Part shown: piece after piece, positions 63,883 to 64,000 of the stretch
Numbering within the stretch: the stretch's first letter is position 1
Layout: every line of letters begins with the position of its first letter
Origin: Thioalkalivibrio sp. AKL19
Lineage (GTDB): Bacteria > Pseudomonadota > Gammaproteobacteria > Ectothiorhodospirales > Ectothiorhodospiraceae
NCBI RefSeq assembly: GCF_000420165.1
Contig: NZ_ATUK01000012.1
Location: 186,001 to 250,000 of the forward strand
DNA length: 64,000 bases
Direction of reading: 5' to 3'
Position numbers and translations under genes: made by a program
Notes under the pieces: generated by a model
The model's database searches: none
Told to the model about the DNA's origin: nothing
The model's input: the letters and a program-made list of their open reading frames with translations, nothing else

Positions 63883-64000
63883 TCAGGTATCGAACGGATC
63901 ACGCAGGACCAGGGTTTCGTCCCGGTCCGGGCCGGTGGAGACCATGTCGACCGGAACCCCGACCACCTCGCTCAGGCGCTCCAGATAGGCACGCGCATTC
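63883..64000 (-). CDS. purA: Adenylosuccinate synthetase, C-terminal part (runs off window)
   Basis: The last 38 codons of purA read from the window edge. The visible end includes [16 protein letters not shown] and the family's terminal RDPFDT. TGA stop at 63883-63885. The rest lies beyond 64000. Between it and tRNA-Leu are 160 bases without a gene. Confidence 0.93.
   Translation of the reverse strand, partial: NARAYLERLSEVVGVPVDMVSTGPDRDETLVLRDPFDT

Overview
The window is high-GC DNA from a chemolithoautotrophic sulfur-oxidising gammaproteobacterium, most likely a haloalkaliphilic Thioalkalivibrio-like member of the Ectothiorhodospiraceae. The assignment rests on gene content (a complete reverse-type dsr operon, an sHdr/lipoate-binding-protein cluster, soxB, a glycine betaine ABC transporter) and on typical gammaproteobacterial housekeeping neighbourhoods (rpsF-rpsR-rplI-dnaB-alr, rlmB-rnr). 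It was not made by a database search.

About the first 39 kb is a sulfur-oxidation island. From 372 to 13210 on the + strand lies dsrABEFHCMKLJOPNR: siroheme sulfite reductase, sulfur-transfer proteins, the membrane electron-transport complex, the NAD(P)H-linked DsrL, and the DsrN/DsrR maturation factors. A convergent DsrS-like gene of unknown function (13241-14320, minus) closes it, behind a roughly 300-nt, possibly structured leader. The minus strand from 14728 to 35226 is then almost unbroken. In transcription order it holds rhodanese, tusA, shdrC1-B1-A-hyp-C2-B2, a second LbpA, a DsrE3-type protein, LbpA, LipS/sLpl/LipT/LipS (dedicated lipoate assembly), a FadL-family porin, an exported protein, a triad (unknown 142-aa protein, second lipoate-ligase-like protein, receiver-like protein), and the OpuA glycine betaine transporter. 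Several intrinsic terminators divide it into transcription units. A small unknown gene, a BepA-like M48 protease and soxB follow on the + strand (35421-39192).

The likely logic is that periplasmic thiosulfate or sulfide sulfur (SoxB) enters the cytoplasm as sulfane sulfur, is carried by rhodanese/TusA/DsrE-type proteins, and is oxidised to sulfite by rDsr (via DsrC) and/or by sHdr (via lipoyl-LbpA). Both routes sit side by side here, and the sHdr side carries its own lipoate machinery.

The rest is mostly ordinary. It holds a lipoprotein, a four-tRNA operon (Pro-Arg-His-Lys, minus), a diguanylate cyclase, folD, gltX, a cyclophilin and lpxH. A 0.9-kb gene-free region carries a REP element and a pair of inverted ~220-bp repeats with a covarying hairpin. 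Then come a DUF455 ferritin-like protein, a copper block (multicopper oxidase, CopA ATPase with altered metal-binding motifs, two small proteins), cardiolipin synthase, metZ, alr, dnaB, rplI, a DUF2232-like membrane protein, rpsR, rpsF, rlmB, rnr, tRNA-Leu and the 3' end of purA. No CRISPR array, prophage or intact insertion sequence was seen.
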